A stretch of DNA of 64,000 nucleotides from Mycobacterium sp. D16R12 (GCF_002013465.1 NZ_MAFC01000005.1:62001-126000), one strand, 5' to 3'. Shown: positions 53,409-61,938, counted from the first letter of the stretch. Translations and numbers: made by a program. Notes: generated from the letters alone by a model not told the origin.

Positions 53409-54338
53409 ATGACGGCCCCTGACGTGTCCATCCCGCGCACCGCCGTGGTGCCCGCTGCAGGTCTGGGCACCCGGTTTCTGCCGGCTACCAAGACCGTGCC
53501 CAAGGAACTACTGCCGGTGGTCGACACCCCGGGGATCGAGCTGGTGGCCGAGGAGGCTGCCGAGGCCGGCGCCGAACGTCTGGTGATCGTCACCTCGGAG
53601 GGCAAGGACGGCGTCGTCGCGCACTTCGTTGAGGACTTGGTGCTTGAGGGCACGCTCGAGGACCGCGGCAAGCACGCCATGCTCGCGAAGGTGCGCCGGG
53701 CGCCCGGCCTCATCAAGGTGCAATCGGTGGTTCAGGCCGAGCCGCTTGGCCTCGGACATGCCGTGGGCTGTGTGGAGTCGGTTCTTGACGACGACGAGGA
53801 CGCCATCGCGGTGCTGCTGCCCGATGACCTGGTGTGGCCGCGGGGCGTATTGGTGACGATGGCCAAGGTCCGGGCCAAGCGTGGCGGATCGGTGCTCTGC
53901 GCCATCGAGGTGCCGCCCGAGGAGATCAGTTCCTACGGTGCGTTTGACGTCGAGATCGTCCCCGATGCTGCCAACCCAAATGTGTTGCGCGTCAAGGGGA
54001 TGGTGGAGAAGCCGAAGGTCGAGGATGCCCCGTCGAACTACGCTGCGGCCGGACGCTACCTGCTGGACCGGGTGATTTTCGATGCGCTCAAGCGGATCCC
54101 GCGGGGTGCGGGTGGTGAGCTACAGCTCACCGATGCCATCGCGCTGTTGATCGATGAGGGACATCCGGTGCATGTCGTTGTGCACCGCGGATCCCGACAC
54201 GACCTGGGAAATCCCGGCGGCTATCTCAAGGCTGCTGTTGACTTTGCGTTGGACCGCGACGATTACGGTCCGGGCTTGCGGAAGTGGCTGGTCGAACGGC
54301 TGGGTCTGGGACCGACCACGCTGCCGGAATCGGAGTAA
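53409..54338 (+). CDS. galU: UTP-glucose-1-phosphate uridylyltransferase
   Basis: About 309 residues; makes UDP-glucose for cell-wall and glycogen-type polymers. AVVPAAGLGTRFLPATKTVPKE, split as the nucleotide loop, with LLPVVDTPGIE and GMVEKPK typify bacterial GalU. Heads the galU-glp-rimJ-glpR cluster, conserved in Corynebacteriales. Equivalent to Rv0993. Confidence 0.96.
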   Translation: MTAPDVSIPRTAVVPAAGLGTRFLPATKTVPKELLPVVDTPGIELVAEEAAEAGAERLVIVTSEGKDGVVAHFVEDLVLEGTLEDRGKHAMLAKVRRAPGLIKVQSVVQAEPLGLGHAVGCVESVLDDDEDAIAVLLPDDLVWPRGVLVTMAKVRAKRGGSVLCAIEVPPEEISSYGAFDVEIVPDAANPNVLRVKGMVEKPKVEDAPSNYAAAGRYLLDRVIFDALKRIPRGAGGELQLTDAIALLIDEGHPVHVVVHRGSRHDLGNPGGYLKAAVDFALDRDDYGPGLRKWLVERLGLGPTTLPESE

Positions 54339-54349
54339 GAAAGGCACCA

Positions 54350-55657
54350 GTGCGTTCGGTCGAGGAGCAGCAGGCCAAAGTGACGGCGGCTGCGGTCGCG
54401 CCGCGCCCGGTTCGGGTGGCGATCGCCGAGTCCCAGGGTTTGTTGTGCGCCGAGGAAGTGGTGACTGTTCGGCCATTGCCCGGGTTCGACCAGGCCGCCA
54501 TCGACGGATATGCCGTGCGCAGCGTAGATGTGCAGGCCGCCGGTGGTGTGGTGCGCGTGATCAGCCCGGGTGAGGGCGGTGGTCCCGACGAAGAAGACGA
54601 CGTTGAGGAATCCAGCGGCGAGATCGGAACGGTGGAGCTACCCGTCGTCGGCACGGTGCGGGTAGGGGAGCGCACGCCGACCCGGCTGCAACCCCGTCAG
54701 GCGGTGCGGGTGCAGACAGGTGCGCCGATGCCGACCTTGGCGGATGCGGTGCTGCCGTTGCGCTGGTCCGAGGGCGGCGAGTCGCGGGTCAAGGTGCTGC
54801 GCGCGGTGCGTTCGGGTGACTACGTGCGGCGCGCCGGTGATGACGTGCAACCCGGTGATGTCGCCGTGCGGGCGGGCACGATCATCGGCGCAGCCCAGGT
54901 GGGGCTGCTGGCTGCGGTGGGACGTGATCGGGTACTGGTGCATCCGAGACCTCGGCTGTCGGTGATCAGTGTGGGTGGCGAGCTTGTCGACGTCGACCGC
55001 ACGCCGGGCAACGGTCAGGTGTACGACGTGAACTCCTATGCGCTGGCGGCCGCGGCCCGCGATGCGGGCGCCGATGTGAACCGGGTCGGCATCGTCAGCG
55101 CGGATCCTGCGGCGTTCCGCGAGGTACTCGAGGGGCAGCTGAACCGGGCAGAGGTTGTTGTGGTCTCCGGTGCTGTCGGCGGCGCCGCTGCTGAGGGAAT
55201 TCGTGAGGCCCTCTCGGCGCTGGGCGAAATGGAGGTTGGGCGGGTCGCCATGCATCCGGGTTCGGTGCAGGGTTTCGGTCAGCTGGGCCGTGACGCGGTG
55301 CCGACCTTCCTACTGCCCGCGAACCCGGTCGGCGCCTTGGTGGTATTCGAGGTGATGGTGCGGCCGCTGATCCGGTTGGCCCTGGGCCGCCGGCACGCGC
55401 AGCGCCGAATTGTGCGGGCGCGCACCGTGTCTCCTATTACCTCTATTGCTGGGCGCAAGGGTTTTCTGCGCGGTCAGCTGATGCGTGACCAGGACACCGG
55501 CGAGTATCTGGTGCAGATACTGGGTGCGCCGGGCGCGTCCTCGCATCTTCTCGCGACGCTCGCGGAGGCGAATTGCCTCGTGATCGTGCCCGCCGAAGTG
55601 GAGCAGGTTCGTACCGGGGAGATCGTCGAGGTCGCGTTCCTGGCACAGCGCGGATGA
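54350..55657 (+). CDS. glp: gephyrin/MoeA-like protein Glp (molybdotransferase fold, divisome role)
   Basis: 435 residues with MoeA layout: RPLPGFDQAAIDGYAVRS, RVQTGAPMPTLADAV, the MogA-like domain ISVGGELVDV with SGAVGGAAAEG, and PANPVGALVVFEVMVRPL. In Corynebacterium a MoeA-like Glp binds FtsZ and a membrane receptor GlpR, both encoded in this same galU-glp-rimJ-glpR order, so a division role is likely; also known as MoeA1 (Rv0994). GTG 54350 has AAAGG upstream; the frame extends into galU. Confidence 0.92.
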   Translation: MRSVEEQQAKVTAAAVAPRPVRVAIAESQGLLCAEEVVTVRPLPGFDQAAIDGYAVRSVDVQAAGGVVRVISPGEGGGPDEEDDVEESSGEIGTVELPVVGTVRVGERTPTRLQPRQAVRVQTGAPMPTLADAVLPLRWSEGGESRVKVLRAVRSGDYVRRAGDDVQPGDVAVRAGTIIGAAQVGLLAAVGRDRVLVHPRPRLSVISVGGELVDVDRTPGNGQVYDVNSYALAAAARDAGADVNRVGIVSADPAAFREVLEGQLNRAEVVVVSGAVGGAAAEGIREALSALGEMEVGRVAMHPGSVQGFGQLGRDAVPTFLLPANPVGALVVFEVMVRPLIRLALGRRHAQRRIVRARTVSPITSIAGRKGFLRGQLMRDQDTGEYLVQILGAPGASSHLLATLAEANCLVIVPAEVEQVRTGEIVEVAFLAQRG

Positions 55658-55697
55658 GCGTCTGGAGCGAAGACCAGGAGCCCGCATGAGCGTCTGG
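55653..55697 (+). repeat. duplicated start region with 11-codon ORF between glp and rimJ
   Basis: ATGAGCGTCTGG occurs at 55654 (overlapping the glp stop as ATGA) and again at 55686, the rimJ start. The first opens a frame MSVWSEDQEPA whose TGA overlaps the rimJ ATG. GATGAGC-N8-GCGAAGA also resembles the dispersed repeat of 10549 (17 of 22 bases). Confidence 0.6.
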
Positions 55698-56339
55698 CGT
55701 CAGGAGAGTGCACATCCCGGTTGGCCGATGCCGCTCGGGAAACTGCGTGTGCCCGCGGGGGTGGTGTCGGTGCGGCCCATCCGGTTGCGAGATGGGATGG
55801 CATGGAGCCGGGCGCGGCTGGCTGATCAGACCCATCTGCAACCGTGGGAACCGTCTTCGGAGGTGGATTGGATGGCGCGCCACGGCGTGTCGTCGTGGCC
55901 CGCGCTGTGTTCGGGTCTGCGCGGTGAGGCCCGTAAGGGGCGGATGATTCCGTGCGCGATCGAGCTGAACGGGAATTTCGTCGGGCAGCTGACGATCGGC
56001 AACATCGCGCACGGCGCCCTGCGTTCCGCATGGATCGGGTACTGGGTGGTCAGTACGGTGACCCGGCAAGGAGTCGCGACCGCGGCGCTCGCGCTGGGGC
56101 TCGATCACTGTTTCGGGCCCGTCACCCTGCACCGGGTGGAGGCAACGGTGCGGCCGGAGAACGGGGCCAGCCGTGCGGTGCTCTCGAAGGTGGGCTTTCG
56201 CGAGGAGGGACTGCTCAGGCGGTACCTCGACGTTGACGGCGCCTGGCGTGATCACCTACTGGTGGCGATGACGGTCGAAGAGGTGCGAGGTTCGGTTGCT
56301 GCGATGCTGGTGCGTTCCGGAAACGCCGCCTGGGCCTGA
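55686..56339 (+). CDS. rimJ: GNAT-family N-acetyltransferase (RimJ-like)
   Basis: 217 residues. The GNAT core is GNFVGQLTIGNI, IGYWVVSTVTRQGVATAALA (acetyl-CoA pyrophosphate loop) and RVEATVRPENGASRAVLSKV, followed by GFREEGLLRRYLDVDGAWRD, typical of RimJ/RimL protein N-terminal acetyltransferases. Located between glp and glpR, possibly acting on a divisome partner. Equivalent to Rv0995. Confidence 0.9.
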   Translation: MSVWRQESAHPGWPMPLGKLRVPAGVVSVRPIRLRDGMAWSRARLADQTHLQPWEPSSEVDWMARHGVSSWPALCSGLRGEARKGRMIPCAIELNGNFVGQLTIGNIAHGALRSAWIGYWVVSTVTRQGVATAALALGLDHCFGPVTLHRVEATVRPENGASRAVLSKVGFREEGLLRRYLDVDGAWRDHLLVAMTVEEVRGSVAAMLVRSGNAAWA

Positions 56340-56482
56340 GCTCGTTCCTGCCGAGTCGGCCGACACCCACCCTTGCGCCGAGTCTGCGCCTCACGACGCT
56401 TTCGGGGGAAAACCGTCGGGAGACGCAGGCTCGGCAGATATTTGTGAGACAGATGTGACTATTGGGGCCTGTGATGCTTGCC

Positions 56483-56498
56483 CCTGTAGAATTACAGG
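56483..56498. promoter_or_regulatory. dyad CCTGTA-GAAT-TACAGG upstream of glpR
   Basis: A perfect inverted repeat in an AT-rich part of the 270-bp gap between rimJ and glpR. A second imperfect dyad (ACCTAGCCT and AGGCTTAGGT) lies at about 56543-56569. One or both may control glpR. Confidence 0.35.
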
Positions 56499-56609
56499 TG
56501 TGTAATTGGTATCGGCGCGCCTCATAGCGTGCGCAGATCGCCAACCTAGCCTTGACCTGAGGCTTAGGTGGAAGGCACACCTGACGCGCGCAGAAAGGAG
56601 CAGGCCGAC

Positions 56610-57608
56610 ATGCCGAGCATCCCCCAATCGGTGTTGTGGATCGGACTGGTCGTGCTGTGGCTGTTCGTCCTGGTGCCGATGCTGATCAACAAGCGTGACG
56701 TGGTGAAGCGCACGAGTGACGTCGCCCTGGCGACACGGGTCCTCAACGGAAAGGCCGCCAAGCTGCTGCGCCGCACCGGTCCCGCTGCCGGTCACCGCAG
56801 CGATCCGGACTTCCGTCGTGAGGACATCGACGAACTCGAGGACGAGGACGACGAAGACTCGACCGGAGTGATCGCGAGTGCGCCCACCGAGGAAGACAAG
56901 GACGCCGCGCGGGCCGTGAAGGCCATGGCGGTGCGCAAGGTTCGTCCCGAGAAGATCGAGAGCGAAGAGCCCGTCGACGTTGATGTCGTCGACGAGGGTG
57001 CGACCGCATTGCCGGCAGGCGAGGCTGCGCTGTCCGATGACCTTGAGGATTTGGAGGAGGCGCCCGTCGCCGAAACCAATTCGGGCACCTACGAGTACGT
57101 CGACGACACCTCAGGTCTGGCCATTCCCGCCGAGCCGACGCGGGAACGCCATCAGACGCCGCCGACGTACAGCTCATCGCGTCGCCGCCGGTTTGACCCG
57201 GACACCATGGCCAAGGAGAACGCACGCAAGTTCGCCTTCCGCAAGCGTGTGCTGATCGGTCTGGTCGCGGCCATGACGATCGCCGGTGTGGTCGCCGCGA
57301 CGGCAACCACCACCGCGTGGTGGGCATGTGGCGCGCTGGCCGTGATGGCGGTGCTGTACCTGGGTTATCTGCGCCGTCAGACCCGCATCGAGGAGCAGCT
57401 GCGTCGTCGTCGTGCGGCGCGATACCAGCGAGCGCGTGTGGTCGGCGTGGAGAACGTGGCGGATCGCGAGCTTGATGTGGTTCCGCAGCGTCTGCGCCGT
57501 CCGGGAGCGGCGGTCCTCGAAATCGACGACGAGGACCCGGTTTTCGAGCATCTGGATTACTACGACGAGCCGCGGCAGTTCCGCATGCCGCATGCTGTCG
57601 GCCAGTAG
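56610..57608 (+). CDS. glpR: divisome membrane receptor SepX/GlpR
   Basis: 332 residues: an N-terminal membrane helix (about 8-26), a long acidic cytoplasmic region (about 60-190), two further helices (about 225-270) and a basic C-terminal stretch. This arrangement, with the glp-rimJ context, fits GlpR of Corynebacterium and SepX of Streptomyces, which recruit Glp and FtsZ to the septum. The ATG has AAAGGAG nine bases upstream; the frame is open to 56568. Equivalent to Rv0996. Confidence 0.88.
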   Translation: MPSIPQSVLWIGLVVLWLFVLVPMLINKRDVVKRTSDVALATRVLNGKAAKLLRRTGPAAGHRSDPDFRREDIDELEDEDDEDSTGVIASAPTEEDKDAARAVKAMAVRKVRPEKIESEEPVDVDVVDEGATALPAGEAALSDDLEDLEEAPVAETNSGTYEYVDDTSGLAIPAEPTRERHQTPPTYSSSRRRRFDPDTMAKENARKFAFRKRVLIGLVAAMTIAGVVAATATTTAWWACGALAVMAVLYLGYLRRQTRIEEQLRRRRAARYQRARVVGVENVADRELDVVPQRLRRPGAAVLEIDDEDPVFEHLDYYDEPRQFRMPHAVGQ

Positions 57609-57657
57609 GTATCTGATTCGGTCTGACGCGGGACGGCTGGTAAGGTCTTAGCGTCTT

Positions 57658-57733
57658 GGGGCTATAGCGCAGTTGGTAGCGCGTCTCGTTCGCATCGAGA
57701 AGGTCGGGAGTTCGATTCTCCCTAGCTCCACCA
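57658..57733 (+). tRNA. tRNA-Ala (CGC)
   Basis: A complete cloverleaf of 76 nt: acceptor GGGGCTA/TAGCTCC, D-arm GCGC..GCGC, anticodon stem TCTCG/CGAGA with loop TTCGCAT (anticodon CGC, reading GCG for Ala), T-arm GGGAG-TTCGATT-CTCCC and an encoded CCA end. A T-rich terminator follows at once. Confidence 0.97.
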
Positions 57734-57735
57734 TG

Positions 57736-57759
57736 AACCCCCGCCTGGCGGGGGTTTTT
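57736..57759 (+). terminator. rho-independent terminator after tRNA-Ala
   Basis: AACCCCCGCC pairs with GGCGGGGGTT and is followed by TTTTTCTTT, a classic intrinsic terminator two bases after the tRNA CCA. Confidence 0.9.
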
Positions 57760-57792
57760 CTTTACCGGTAGACGCGTGCGACGGAGCTCAGC

Positions 57793-58017
57793 TCAGTCCG
57801 CGGATTCCTCGGGGGACTCGGGCTTGTCGCGCGGCTTCGCAGTGCGGCCCGGATTGCCGATACGGCGGTTGAGCGCATACACCGGAGCTGCCGCCCGGGC
57901 CACCAATGGCGGTATCGCCTGTCGTGCCCTGCGGGTATTGAAGAGCCCAGCGTTCATGCCGATGCCGATAAAGGTCATCGCCACGATCACTGCTATCCCG
58001 ACGAACGTTGTCGTCAT
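57793..58017 (-). CDS. small membrane protein, 74 aa
   Basis: ATG 58017 gives an N-terminal membrane helix (TTTFVGIAVIVAMTFIGIGM), then a basic segment (NTRRARQAIPPLVARAA) and a charged tail (KPRDKPESPEESAD). Function unknown. It follows another small membrane protein gene on the same strand by 55 bp. The frame is open far upstream, but only in the shadow of that gene. Confidence 0.6.
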   Translation of the reverse strand: MTTTFVGIAVIVAMTFIGIGMNAGLFNTRRARQAIPPLVARAAAPVYALNRRIGNPGRTAKPRDKPESPEESAD

Positions 58018-58072
58018 ACGCCCCACAGTATCGTTCTGCGGCGGCCTGCATCGCCAGGCAAGTGCGGGGATC

Positions 58073-58348
58073 TCAGGACCGCGAGAGGCGCCGCGCGCCC
58101 AGCCAGCCGATGCCTGCCACCGCCGCCGGGACCCCGAACACCGCCAGCAACACGGGGAGTTCCTCCGCGAAGCCGTACCCGGCCTCGAAGACGCCCACGC
58201 CCATGTTGAACACGGCAACGCCGGCCCAGGCAACCAGGAAGTGCGTGAGGGCAGTCTGGATGCCGATCTTCTTGACCAGCGCGCCGACGACAAGAAACGC
58301 CAGTGCTGCGACAACGCCGACGATGATGATGATTGCGGTCCGGCTCAT
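58073..58348 (-). CDS. small membrane protein with three helices, 91 aa
   Basis: From ATG 58348: helices at about 5-25 (IIIIVGVVAALAFLVVGALV), 34-50 and 65-83 (LPVLLAVFGVPAAVAGIGWL). No family recognised. It may form an operon with the 74-residue protein downstream. Confidence 0.6.
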   Translation of the reverse strand: MSRTAIIIIVGVVAALAFLVVGALVKKIGIQTALTHFLVAWAGVAVFNMGVGVFEAGYGFAEELPVLLAVFGVPAAVAGIGWLGARRLSRS

Positions 58349-58567
58349 AGCGGTGAACTCTAGGTCATCGGATGCTTGACTGGGCAACGTTGAATGTTCA
58401 GGAGACTGTGGCAGTCGCGCCTGTGCGCGCCATCGCGCCGAGCCCGTCGCGAGACCTTCTCAGGGAAACGGCGACTCAGCGCACACTCGCTGGTACTCGC
58501 ACCAGACTTCACCTGATCGTCCCCAAATACCCAGGGATTTCCCAGGTTCACCGGCCACAATCTTCAG

Positions 58568-59203
58568 ATGGCGCGGACAGCATGGGTCGGATCGGGCCTT
58601 CTCGCACTTGTCGCGGTTGCCGGCTGCTCTCATTCCGTCAGTCCGGTCGCCTCGGAGACATCCCCTCCTGAGGTGACCGATCTCAAAGTCAGTGCCGCTG
58701 CCGCAGATTCGTTGTTCGCGGGGCTCGATGAGATCAAGTCTCTGGGCTTCCCGACGGCAGATAAGGCACAGACCGACTCCGAGCCGCTCTATGGGCCCGC
58801 CTTGGACCCCGCGGACCCGTGTGGGTTGTTGCATGCGACGTCACAGGGCGACTTGGGCGATGGGTGGCAGGCATTCCGTCAGCTGAATGTCGGCAGCACG
58901 ACCGCCCCGCATCAGATGCTGCATGAGGTCGTCGCGATCTATCCCGACAAGCCCGCTGCCCAATCGGAGTTCCGTCGACTGTCAGAGGCATTCACCAAGT
59001 GCAGGGCGCAGTCGCCGAACGCGTACACCTTCGGCATGCGCAACCCCATCACGATCACGTGGGCCGACAGCACCGGCGCCACGCGCATCCACACCACGGG
59101 CAATGTGGTGTACGGGGTCACCTCCACGGGTGCCACCGACAACGCCGAGGTCGCCGGTCAGGTCGCCAACCAGTTGAAGACGAACATCATCGACCCTGCT
59201 TAG
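58568..59203 (+). CDS. lipoprotein with PknH-type sensor domain
   Basis: 211 residues: a signal peptide with lipobox LVAVAGC (lipidated Cys at about 20) and a domain like the extracellular sensor domain of PknH (DPCGLLHATSQG, VVAIYPDKPAAQSEFRRLSE, FTKC), including a likely disulfide pair. Found widely in mycobacterial lipoproteins; ligand unknown. It stands before the steroid-reductase-like gene but probably has its own promoter. Confidence 0.8.
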   Translation: MARTAWVGSGLLALVAVAGCSHSVSPVASETSPPEVTDLKVSAAAADSLFAGLDEIKSLGFPTADKAQTDSEPLYGPALDPADPCGLLHATSQGDLGDGWQAFRQLNVGSTTAPHQMLHEVVAIYPDKPAAQSEFRRLSEAFTKCRAQSPNAYTFGMRNPITITWADSTGATRIHTTGNVVYGVTSTGATDNAEVAGQVANQLKTNIIDPA

Positions 59204-59220
59204 AACCACCGTGCACTCGG

Positions 59221-59226
59221 TACTGT
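59221..59226 (+). promoter_or_regulatory. -10 box TACTGT of leaderless steroid-reductase-like gene
   Basis: TACTGT fits TAnnnT and is followed after six bases by GTG 59233. No ribosome site is present. Confidence 0.45.
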
Positions 59227-59232
59227 CCCGGT

Positions 59233-59994
59233 GTGCTTACAGAGCTGTACCGCGGTGCGATCATTTTCCTGGTAGTCCTGGCTGTCGTCACCTTCGTCAG
59301 TGGCTTCTGGTTCACCAATCCCTACGGCCGGTTCGCCAAACCGGACGAGAGGTTCACCGCCCCCGCGAAGATCGGTTGGCTGGTCTTCGAATGCCCGCAG
59401 TGGTGGGCGTTCATCGTCACCTTCTGGATCGTCGCGCATGACCACGGCGCACCGGCGCTCGTGCTGTACGGCCTGTGGCAATCTCATTACCTGTATCGCG
59501 GACTGATCTATCCGCTCTCCCGAAAGGGCAGCGGAAAACGCTTCCCCTACAGTGGAATCGCGTTCGGCTTCGTCTTCAACGCGGTCAACGGCTTCGCCAA
59601 CGGATACGCCGTCGCGTTCGCCGCGCATCTGCAGAACTCCGCCTGGTTCACCGACCCGCGCTTCGTCCTCGGCGTGCTTGTCGCGGTCACCGGTTGGCTC
59701 GTGAACTTCCAGGCCGACCGCATTCTGATCAATCTGCGGGCCGACGGTTTCGATGGTTACCGCATTCCGTACGGCGGCGCGTTCAGGTGGGTATCGGCGG
59801 CCAACTACTTCGGCGAGATCATCCTCTGGGCAGGTTGGGCGCTGATGGCGTGGACGCTGCCGGGGCTGATTTTCGTGCTGTTCTCGATTGCGAATCTGCT
59901 GCCGAGGGCGCTGTCGATCCATCGGTGGTACCGCGAGACCTTCACCGACGAGTACCCGCGTGAGCGTAAGGCCATCGTTCCCGGGCTGCTGTAA
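59233..59994 (+). CDS. 3-oxo-5-alpha-steroid 4-dehydrogenase (steroid 5-alpha-reductase) family membrane protein
   Basis: 253 residues with about six membrane helices. The C-terminal NADPH-site block of steroid 5-alpha-reductases is clear: IPYGGAFRWVSAANYFGEII, NLLPRALSIHRWYRETF and YPRERKAIVPGLL. It could reduce a sterol or another enone lipid. With KstR-like sites elsewhere in the window, sterol metabolism is plausible. Start from the -10 box position. Confidence 0.85.
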   Translation: MLTELYRGAIIFLVVLAVVTFVSGFWFTNPYGRFAKPDERFTAPAKIGWLVFECPQWWAFIVTFWIVAHDHGAPALVLYGLWQSHYLYRGLIYPLSRKGSGKRFPYSGIAFGFVFNAVNGFANGYAVAFAAHLQNSAWFTDPRFVLGVLVAVTGWLVNFQADRILINLRADGFDGYRIPYGGAFRWVSAANYFGEIILWAGWALMAWTLPGLIFVLFSIANLLPRALSIHRWYRETFTDEYPRERKAIVPGLL

Positions 59995-60040
59995 GGACCT
60001 AAGCCCTGACTTTTACGCACTACTTCAAAACGTAAGCGAT

Positions 60041-60063
60041 TCGTGTAACACTGAGTTACACGA
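60041..60063. promoter_or_regulatory. operator TCGTGTAAC-N5-GTTACACGA
   Basis: A perfect inverted repeat with 9-bp arms and a five-base spacer, 22 bp before the start codon of the metal-dependent hydrolase. It looks like a TetR-family operator; no regulator gene is adjacent. Confidence 0.55.
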
Positions 60064-60084
60064 TCAATGTGGAGGTGGTGCGAT

Positions 60085-60978
60085 ATGGCTGCTCCGGTAA
60101 CGGCCTCATACCCGAAGACACGACGCATCAGATTTTGGTTTGGTGACCCGGTCCCCATGCGAAGGCACTTCGCCGACAACGACATCGCGTTGAGCCATGT
60201 ACTCGCGGGCGCCTCTGCGGTGTTCCCGCCGGGGGAGGAGTTCTTCGTCCGATCGGTGCGTCGCTACGCCGGCAGGATCACCGAACCGACGCTCAAGAAA
60301 CGCGTCGCGGGGTTCATTGGTCAGGAGGTCACCCACGGTCTGCACCATCGCGAGCTCAACGAGAAGCTCACGGAAATGGGCTATCGCAGCAAGATGGTCG
60401 AGACGATAGGTCGGCGCTCCGGCAAGGTCGAAGACCTCGTCGACAAGTACCTGCCCGATATGGACCGCCTCAAGTACGTCCGGCTGACCATGCTGGCCGC
60501 TACTGCCGCGCTCGAGCACTACACCGCGGTGCTGGCCGAGCGCCTGCTGGAAAGCGGGGAGCTGCAAGACATGGTGACAGACGACGAGGTGCGGAATCTG
60601 TTGTACTGGCACGCAATCGAGGAGCTGGAGCACAAATCGGTGGCCTTCGACGTCTACCGCGCGGTCGGCGGACCCGAATGGCTACGGCGTGCCGTGATGG
60701 CGGTCATCTGGACAGGGACGGTGCCGTTCGCCACCGCGGGCTCGTGGTTCTCCATCGTGTGGAGTGATCCGGACGGCCGTCGCCAGCCCGGACGGGTGCT
60801 GCGCGAAACGGTCGGGTTGGTCCGGGGACCTCTGCTGAACGACGGCATGATCGGCAAGCTGGCCGTCTATATGAAGAAGGACTTCCACCCCGACGATCTC
60901 GACACCGATGCGCTGCTGGACCAGTGGCGCGCCGAACTCTTCGGTGCCGAGGGCACTTTGGTCGACCATCTGAAGTAG
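60085..60978 (+). CDS. predicted metal-dependent hydrolase (PF10118/COG3687)
   Basis: 297 residues, largely helical, with a ferritin-like set of metal ligands: FIGQEVTHGLHHRELN, ALEHYTAVLAERL and WHAIEELEHKSVAFDVY. Members are annotated as metal-dependent hydrolases; the substrate is unknown. ATG 60085 follows GGAGG by eight bases; an ATG at 60067 lacks a ribosome site. The operator at 60041 suggests tight regulation. Confidence 0.82.
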   Translation: MAAPVTASYPKTRRIRFWFGDPVPMRRHFADNDIALSHVLAGASAVFPPGEEFFVRSVRRYAGRITEPTLKKRVAGFIGQEVTHGLHHRELNEKLTEMGYRSKMVETIGRRSGKVEDLVDKYLPDMDRLKYVRLTMLAATAALEHYTAVLAERLLESGELQDMVTDDEVRNLLYWHAIEELEHKSVAFDVYRAVGGPEWLRRAVMAVIWTGTVPFATAGSWFSIVWSDPDGRRQPGRVLRETVGLVRGPLLNDGMIGKLAVYMKKDFHPDDLDTDALLDQWRAELFGAEGTLVDHLK

Positions 60979-60983
60979 AGACA

Positions 60984-61016
60984 ACAATGCCCCGGGCTTG
61001 TGGCCCGGGGCATTGT
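60984..61016. terminator. bidirectional hairpin terminator
   Basis: ACAATGCCCCGGGC (60984-60997) pairs perfectly with its complement (61003-61016) around TTGTG, between the stops of the convergent hydrolase and small secreted protein genes. Confidence 0.8.
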
Positions 61017-61032
61017 CAGATTAGCGCTGTGT

Positions 61033-61344
61033 TCAGCAGCTCAGCGCGACATGCGCGACTTTGCGATCGACAGTCGGCACCGTGGTGGGGTTGTTTCGCA
61101 CATCACGTGCCGGTTGCACGTTGTTGACGGGCGACTCCTGTGTCACCGATTCGACGGTGCACTTGCTCAGGTCGGCGGCGCCTGTCTTGGAGACGATCAC
61201 TCGGTACCCGTTGGTCTTGAGGTCATTGATGACGGCACTGGCATCGCCCGATCCCGCTGGTCCGGCGAGCGCGACACTTGCCGATCCTAGCGATGCACCG
61301 ATGATGCCAGCTGCGGCAATACCTGCAAATAACAATTTCTTCAC
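61033..61344 (-). CDS. small secreted protein, paralogue of 61615 gene
   Basis: 103 residues: signal peptide (1-27, ending SVALA-GPAG), then a compact domain with INDLKTNGYRVIVSKTGAA, SKCTVESV and a final VAHVALSC. Two Cys probably form a disulfide. It shares the VIN..Q/K..GY.VI...G.A...KCTV pattern with the 107-residue protein upstream, a common mycobacterial secreted family of unknown role. Confidence 0.75.
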   Translation of the reverse strand: MKKLLFAGIAAAGIIGASLGSASVALAGPAGSGDASAVINDLKTNGYRVIVSKTGAADLSKCTVESVTQESPVNNVQPARDVRNNPTTVPTVDRKVAHVALSC

Positions 61345-61600
61345 GATTTCACTCCTCTCGCCTCGTTCCTCGTGGCCTGCGTGTTACGCGAATGTTTCCG
61401 CATAGCACACAAAGACCGAATTCTCGACTCGCTGAATCATCAGCGTTCGTGAATCTGTCCAGTCCAACGTGGTAATACTCGGAATGATTCCCGCTCGGCG
61501 AAATTAACGCCAAATTCATAGGAAGGTCTGCGCGGGCTCTTAGATGAAGGGCGTAACGCGACTCGCGGGTGCACACCACACAGCGAACTGGCAAATCAGG

Positions 61601-61619
61601 TTAGGTAAGGCTAACTAGA
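61601..61619. promoter_or_regulatory. IdeR-like iron box
   Basis: TTAGGTAAGGCTAACTAGA matches 16 of 19 positions of the IdeR consensus TWAGGTWAGSCTWACCTWA. It overlaps the stop of the 61615 gene and is about 257 bp before the 61344 start, a long distance for direct control. Confidence 0.35.
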
Positions 61620-61938
61620 CGTTGCAGTTAAGGGAGATGTACACCAATTTGTGGTCAAGCACCCGGACCGGCAGCACCAGCCACTTGCCGCTGGGCATCC
61701 AGGTGCGCTGATACTCGGTGCGATAGACATCCTGCCCGTTGCGAATGTTGGACACCGTGCACTTGTTGGTCGGTGCGGAACCGTTCCTGTCGATGATGAC
61801 CTGATAGCCCTGCGACTGGTACTGGTTGATGACCGACTGTGCGTCATCGGCGAGTGCCGTCCCGGGGGTGAGGGCCATCAGCGCTCCGACGCCCACTGCC
61901 GTCAGACACAACCGACTTAGCCTAACCACCGTCTTCAT
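61615..61938 (-). CDS. small secreted protein, paralogue of 61033 gene
   Basis: 107 residues: signal peptide ending GTALA-DDAQ, then VINQYQSQGYQVIIDRNGSA, NKCTVSNIRNG and a final LVYISLNCNV. Two Cys remain in the mature part. Same small family as the neighbouring gene; tandem duplicates that have diverged. Function unknown. Confidence 0.78.
   Translation of the reverse strand: MKTVVRLSRLCLTAVGVGALMALTPGTALADDAQSVINQYQSQGYQVIIDRNGSAPTNKCTVSNIRNGQDVYRTEYQRTWMPSGKWLVLPVRVLDHKLVYISLNCNV

Noticed and set aside
57658..57733. Integration (attB) site at tRNA-Ala
   Set aside because: No integrase and no repeat of the tRNA 3' end is present nearby.
61905..61930. Second possible IdeR box (TTAGGCTAAG) at the start of the 61938 gene
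   Set aside because: Only about 11 of 19 consensus positions match and it lies inside the coding sequence.
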